DNA of 8,409 nucleotides from assembly GCA_015063655.1 (NCBI GenBank), contig SVTU01000062.1:1-8409 (forward strand), in the 5' to 3' direction. Positions 6,811 through 8,409 of this stretch are shown one piece after another; position 1 is the first letter of the stretch; each line of letters opens with the position of its first letter. This stretch comes from Oscillospiraceae bacterium. Lineage in GTDB: Bacteria > Bacillota > Clostridia > Oscillospirales > CAG-272. The notes under the pieces were generated by a model. It had not been told where the DNA came from, searched no databases, and saw only the letters and a list, made by a program, of their open reading frames with translations. Both the position numbers and the translations under genes were made by a program.

Positions 6811-6844
6811 GGAGCTGTCTCAAACGTCAATTTGAGACAGCTTC
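6811..6844. terminator. Shared intrinsic terminator between convergent operons
   Basis: Twelve perfect base pairs (AGCTGTCTCAAA, 6813-6824, with its complement at 6831-6842) around the loop CGTCAA, extended by a G-T and a G-C pair. Read on the minus strand, the stem is followed by eight T residues (6803-6810), a canonical tail for the oxidoreductase gene ending at 6848. Read on the plus strand, the tail is weaker (GATTTAT), so termination of the araM operon is probable but less strong. Confidence 0.85.
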
Positions 6845-6847
6845 GAT

Positions 6848-7924
6848 TTATAGCCGTACGGCCTTGCCCGTCGCGATGCTTTCGTATACGGCGTTCATGG
6901 CCTTGATGGTGTTCTTGTGCCACTTGATGTTGATCTTGGGAGTGCGGTGCGTGCGGATGTTCTCCACAAACTCATCGATCAGACCCACCCACTCGTCAAA
7001 GTACGTATATTGAACGGTATACTGGTTCTCGGGCGAGCCGTTGTGATAGGTGTTGGGACCAAAGCAGTCAGTCAGCATGCTGCCCTCCGTGCCGTGCATC
7101 ACCAAATTGACCTCCATGCGCTTGGGGAATACCTCCCAGCCCGGCCCGGGAACAGGGAGACGGTTCTCGGCACGTGACCAGCTGGGGTCAAGCGAGAAGA
7201 TCACGCCGTTCTTCATGCGTCCCACCACGGCGAGCATATCCTCCTCCTCGATCTCATGGCGCATGTTGGGTGCGACCTTGGCAAAGATCACGTCAAACTC
7301 ACTGCCCGTGATCTCACGGATCAGGTCGAAGATGTGGGGGTGGTCGCACAGTGCTCCGCCACGGAACTTATCGTGTCCCTCCTTAATGGGCACACGCTTG
7401 CCGTAGCTTTGCTCGGGAACACCCTGCCACGGGAACGCCCAAACGGGGGAGAGGGTGATATTGGTGGCATTGAAGGCACAAAGCTCACCCACGGCCTTCT
7501 TGGCGATCAGCTCCTTGGTGCGCATCACAACGGGGTTGTAGTGAAGCTCCAGCTCGATCTGGAAGGTGATGTCATGCTCGGCAATGAGACGCTCCATCTC
7601 GGCGTATTCCGCCATATCGAAGGTAGGAACCTTCATGGACAGCACGTGAATGCCACGCTCGGCGCACAGGCGCACCTGGCGCAGATGCTCGCAGTTCTCG
7701 CTGGCAAGCACCACGGCCTCGATCTCGGGATGGGCATCCAGCATGGCCTCGTCAGAGTCGTAGCAGGGAATACCCGTTACACTGCGAAGGAAAATATCCT
7801 TAACCGTTTCGTTGGCGGTGGAGACGGCGATCCACTCCAGCTTGGGATTGTTTTTGAGAACGTCGTAATACTTTCTTGTATGACCGTGTGTCATACTCAT
7901 CATGGCAATTTTCAGTCTTTTCAT
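6848..7924 (-). CDS. Gfo/Idh/MocA-family NAD(P)-dependent oxidoreductase
   Basis: A 358-residue protein of the usual length for this family of sugar and inositol dehydrogenases. The N-terminal Rossmann half begins MKRLKIAMMSMTHGHTRKYY; the usual GxGxxG/A loop is replaced by a THGH version. The expected EKP motif reads MKVP, which keeps the likely catalytic lysine K98. The second domain has GGALCDHPHIFDLI, with D194, H195, H197 and D200 where the family carries its HxxxD-type active-site residues, and ends MNAVYESIATGKAVRL, a common C-terminus. The ATG at 7924 follows GGAGGG by six bases and lies two bases after the stop of the gene before it, so the two genes form an operon. Substrate unknown; a phosphate-free sugar, inositol or sugar acid is usual for the family. 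Confidence 0.88.
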   Translation of the reverse strand: MKRLKIAMMSMTHGHTRKYYDVLKNNPKLEWIAVSTANETVKDIFLRSVTGIPCYDSDEAMLDAHPEIEAVVLASENCEHLRQVRLCAERGIHVLSMKVPTFDMAEYAEMERLIAEHDITFQIELELHYNPVVMRTKELIAKKAVGELCAFNATNITLSPVWAFPWQGVPEQSYGKRVPIKEGHDKFRGGALCDHPHIFDLIREITGSEFDVIFAKVAPNMRHEIEEEDMLAVVGRMKNGVIFSLDPSWSRAENRLPVPGPGWEVFPKRMEVNLVMHGTEGSMLTDCFGPNTYHNGSPENQYTVQYTYFDEWVGLIDEFVENIRTHRTPKINIKWHKNTIKAMNAVYESIATGKAVRL

Positions 7925-7926
7925 GC

Positions 7927-8409
7927 TCAGCCCTCCACCGTAATATTGTCCAGCGTTTCCAGAGAACGCTTGGCGGCATTCACCACGGCCGTAATGTGTG
8001 CGTGCTTCTTCGTATACTCGGCTCGCTTCTGCTCGTCCTTGGCCAACAGGAACGCATTGCGAATGGTGTTGACCTGCCATTCCTCATAGCCGTACAGCTC
8101 GGCATCGGTATCCAAAAATGCAGTGCTGTGCTTGCCGTATACGTAGATGGACTGCTGAGGAATTTGCGTATCCACCACACGGTCGCAGGCCACGCCGTTG
8201 TCGGTGATGATCTCGTGCTTGTCGATATCTGCCTCGGTGTCACCAAGGGTAGCACCAAGCTCGATGGTGGCCACACAGCCGTTGTCGGTCTCGGCAATGA
8301 CGTTCATGGTGGCGTGTCCCGCAATGGCGAAGATCTCTTTGACCCTCGCATTGACGGTAAACTCAAGAATGCCGATCTCACGTGCCAAGAGGTCAAACAG
8401 GTCGGTATC
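7927..8409 (-). CDS. Probable second Gfo/Idh/MocA oxidoreductase, C-terminal part (5' end beyond window)
   Basis: The frame is open from the right edge and gives the last 160 residues; the start and any Rossmann domain lie outside. The visible part contains HATMNVIAETDNGCVATIELGATL, DKHEIITDNGVACDRVVDTQ and QQSIYVYG. This is a beta-sheet pattern like the C-terminal substrate domain of Gfo/Idh/MocA enzymes, where a phrase on gain or loss of gene-wide sequence variation along a strand is followed by a helix ending near the C-terminus (here TAVVNAAKRSLETLDNITVEG). The assignment rests on this pattern and on the adjacent family member, so it is moderate. A TTG at 8388 is not a credible start because the fold continues upstream of it. 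It is followed after two bases by the 6848-7924 gene; its final codons contain the ribosome site for that gene. Confidence 0.6.
   Translation of the reverse strand, partial: DTDLFDLLAREIGILEFTVNARVKEIFAIAGHATMNVIAETDNGCVATIELGATLGDTEADIDKHEIITDNGVACDRVVDTQIPQQSIYVYGKHSTAFLDTDAELYGYEEWQVNTIRNAFLLAKDEQKRAEYTKKHAHITAVVNAAKRSLETLDNITVEG
7931..7936 (-). promoter_or_regulatory. Ribosome binding site of the second oxidoreductase gene in the operon
   Basis: GGAGGG on the minus strand, six bases before the ATG at 7924 and inside the last codons of the upstream gene. It rules out the longer in-frame reading that reaches 8080, and it suggests translational coupling. Confidence 0.75.

Noticed and set aside
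7925..8080. Longer N-terminus (52 residues) for the 6848-7924 oxidoreductase
   Set aside because: It overlaps the upstream gene in another frame, and the Rossmann fold starts exactly at MKRLKIAM behind a GGAGGG site.
7256..8089. Plus-strand open frame of 277 codons
   Set aside because: Antisense to the oxidoreductase genes, with no ribosome site or family motif; a codon-bias shadow.
1..8409. Window ends are inverted copies of each other (GATACCG at the left, CGGTATC at the right)
   Set aside because: Only seven bases, inside two unrelated coding regions; most likely chance and not a terminal repeat.

Overview
The window reads as a sugar-catabolism and regulation segment from a Gram-positive, Clostridia-like bacterium, probably a gut lineage of moderately high GC. 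The reasons are near-consensus sigma-A promoters (TTGACA/TATAAT type), strong AGGAGG or GGAGG ribosome sites, tightly packed operons, intrinsic terminators and gene families common in gut Firmicutes (GH2, DeoR, NhaC, AraM, Gfo/Idh). No marker gene fixes the taxon, so this is inference. I see no rRNA, tRNA, CRISPR array, insertion sequence or phage gene, and no gene-free stretch longer than about 155 bases.

Layout. Positions 1-2616 (minus strand) carry a large glycoside hydrolase family 2 enzyme whose 3' end lies beyond the left edge. It is read from its own strong promoter through a short hairpin-bearing leader. A perfect 28-base palindrome at 2738-2765 terminates the next gene, an NhaC-family ion antiporter-like membrane protein (2771-4081, minus). 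That gene follows a DeoR-family repressor (4141-4860, minus) but has its own promoter, whose -35 box contains the repressor's stop codon. The repressor is divergent from a two-gene plus-strand operon: an AraM/EgsA-type sn-glycerol-1-phosphate dehydrogenase-like enzyme (4995-6293) overlapping a 6-phospho-3-hexuloisomerase-like SIS protein (6283-6804). The 134-base divergent region holds two face-away promoters and three copies of TGATTGTT, a plausible DeoR operator set. A T8-tailed hairpin at 6811-6844 separates this operon from a convergent minus-strand operon of two Gfo/Idh/MocA-type oxidoreductases (6848-7924, and 7927-8409, the latter cut at its 5' end by the right edge).

How it may work together. 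The central block (repressor, transporter, dehydrogenase, isomerase) looks like one self-regulated unit: DeoR repressors usually sense a phosphorylated sugar, and the two enzymes belong to families that act on phosphorylated polyols or ketoses. No partner that would make the pathway a known one is in the window: there is no hexulose-phosphate synthase (HxlA), PcrB, kinase or aldolase. The substrate is therefore open, and this block is the best candidate for an undescribed pathway. The flanking GH2 and Gfo/Idh genes fit a wider carbohydrate-use region but need not belong to the same pathway.
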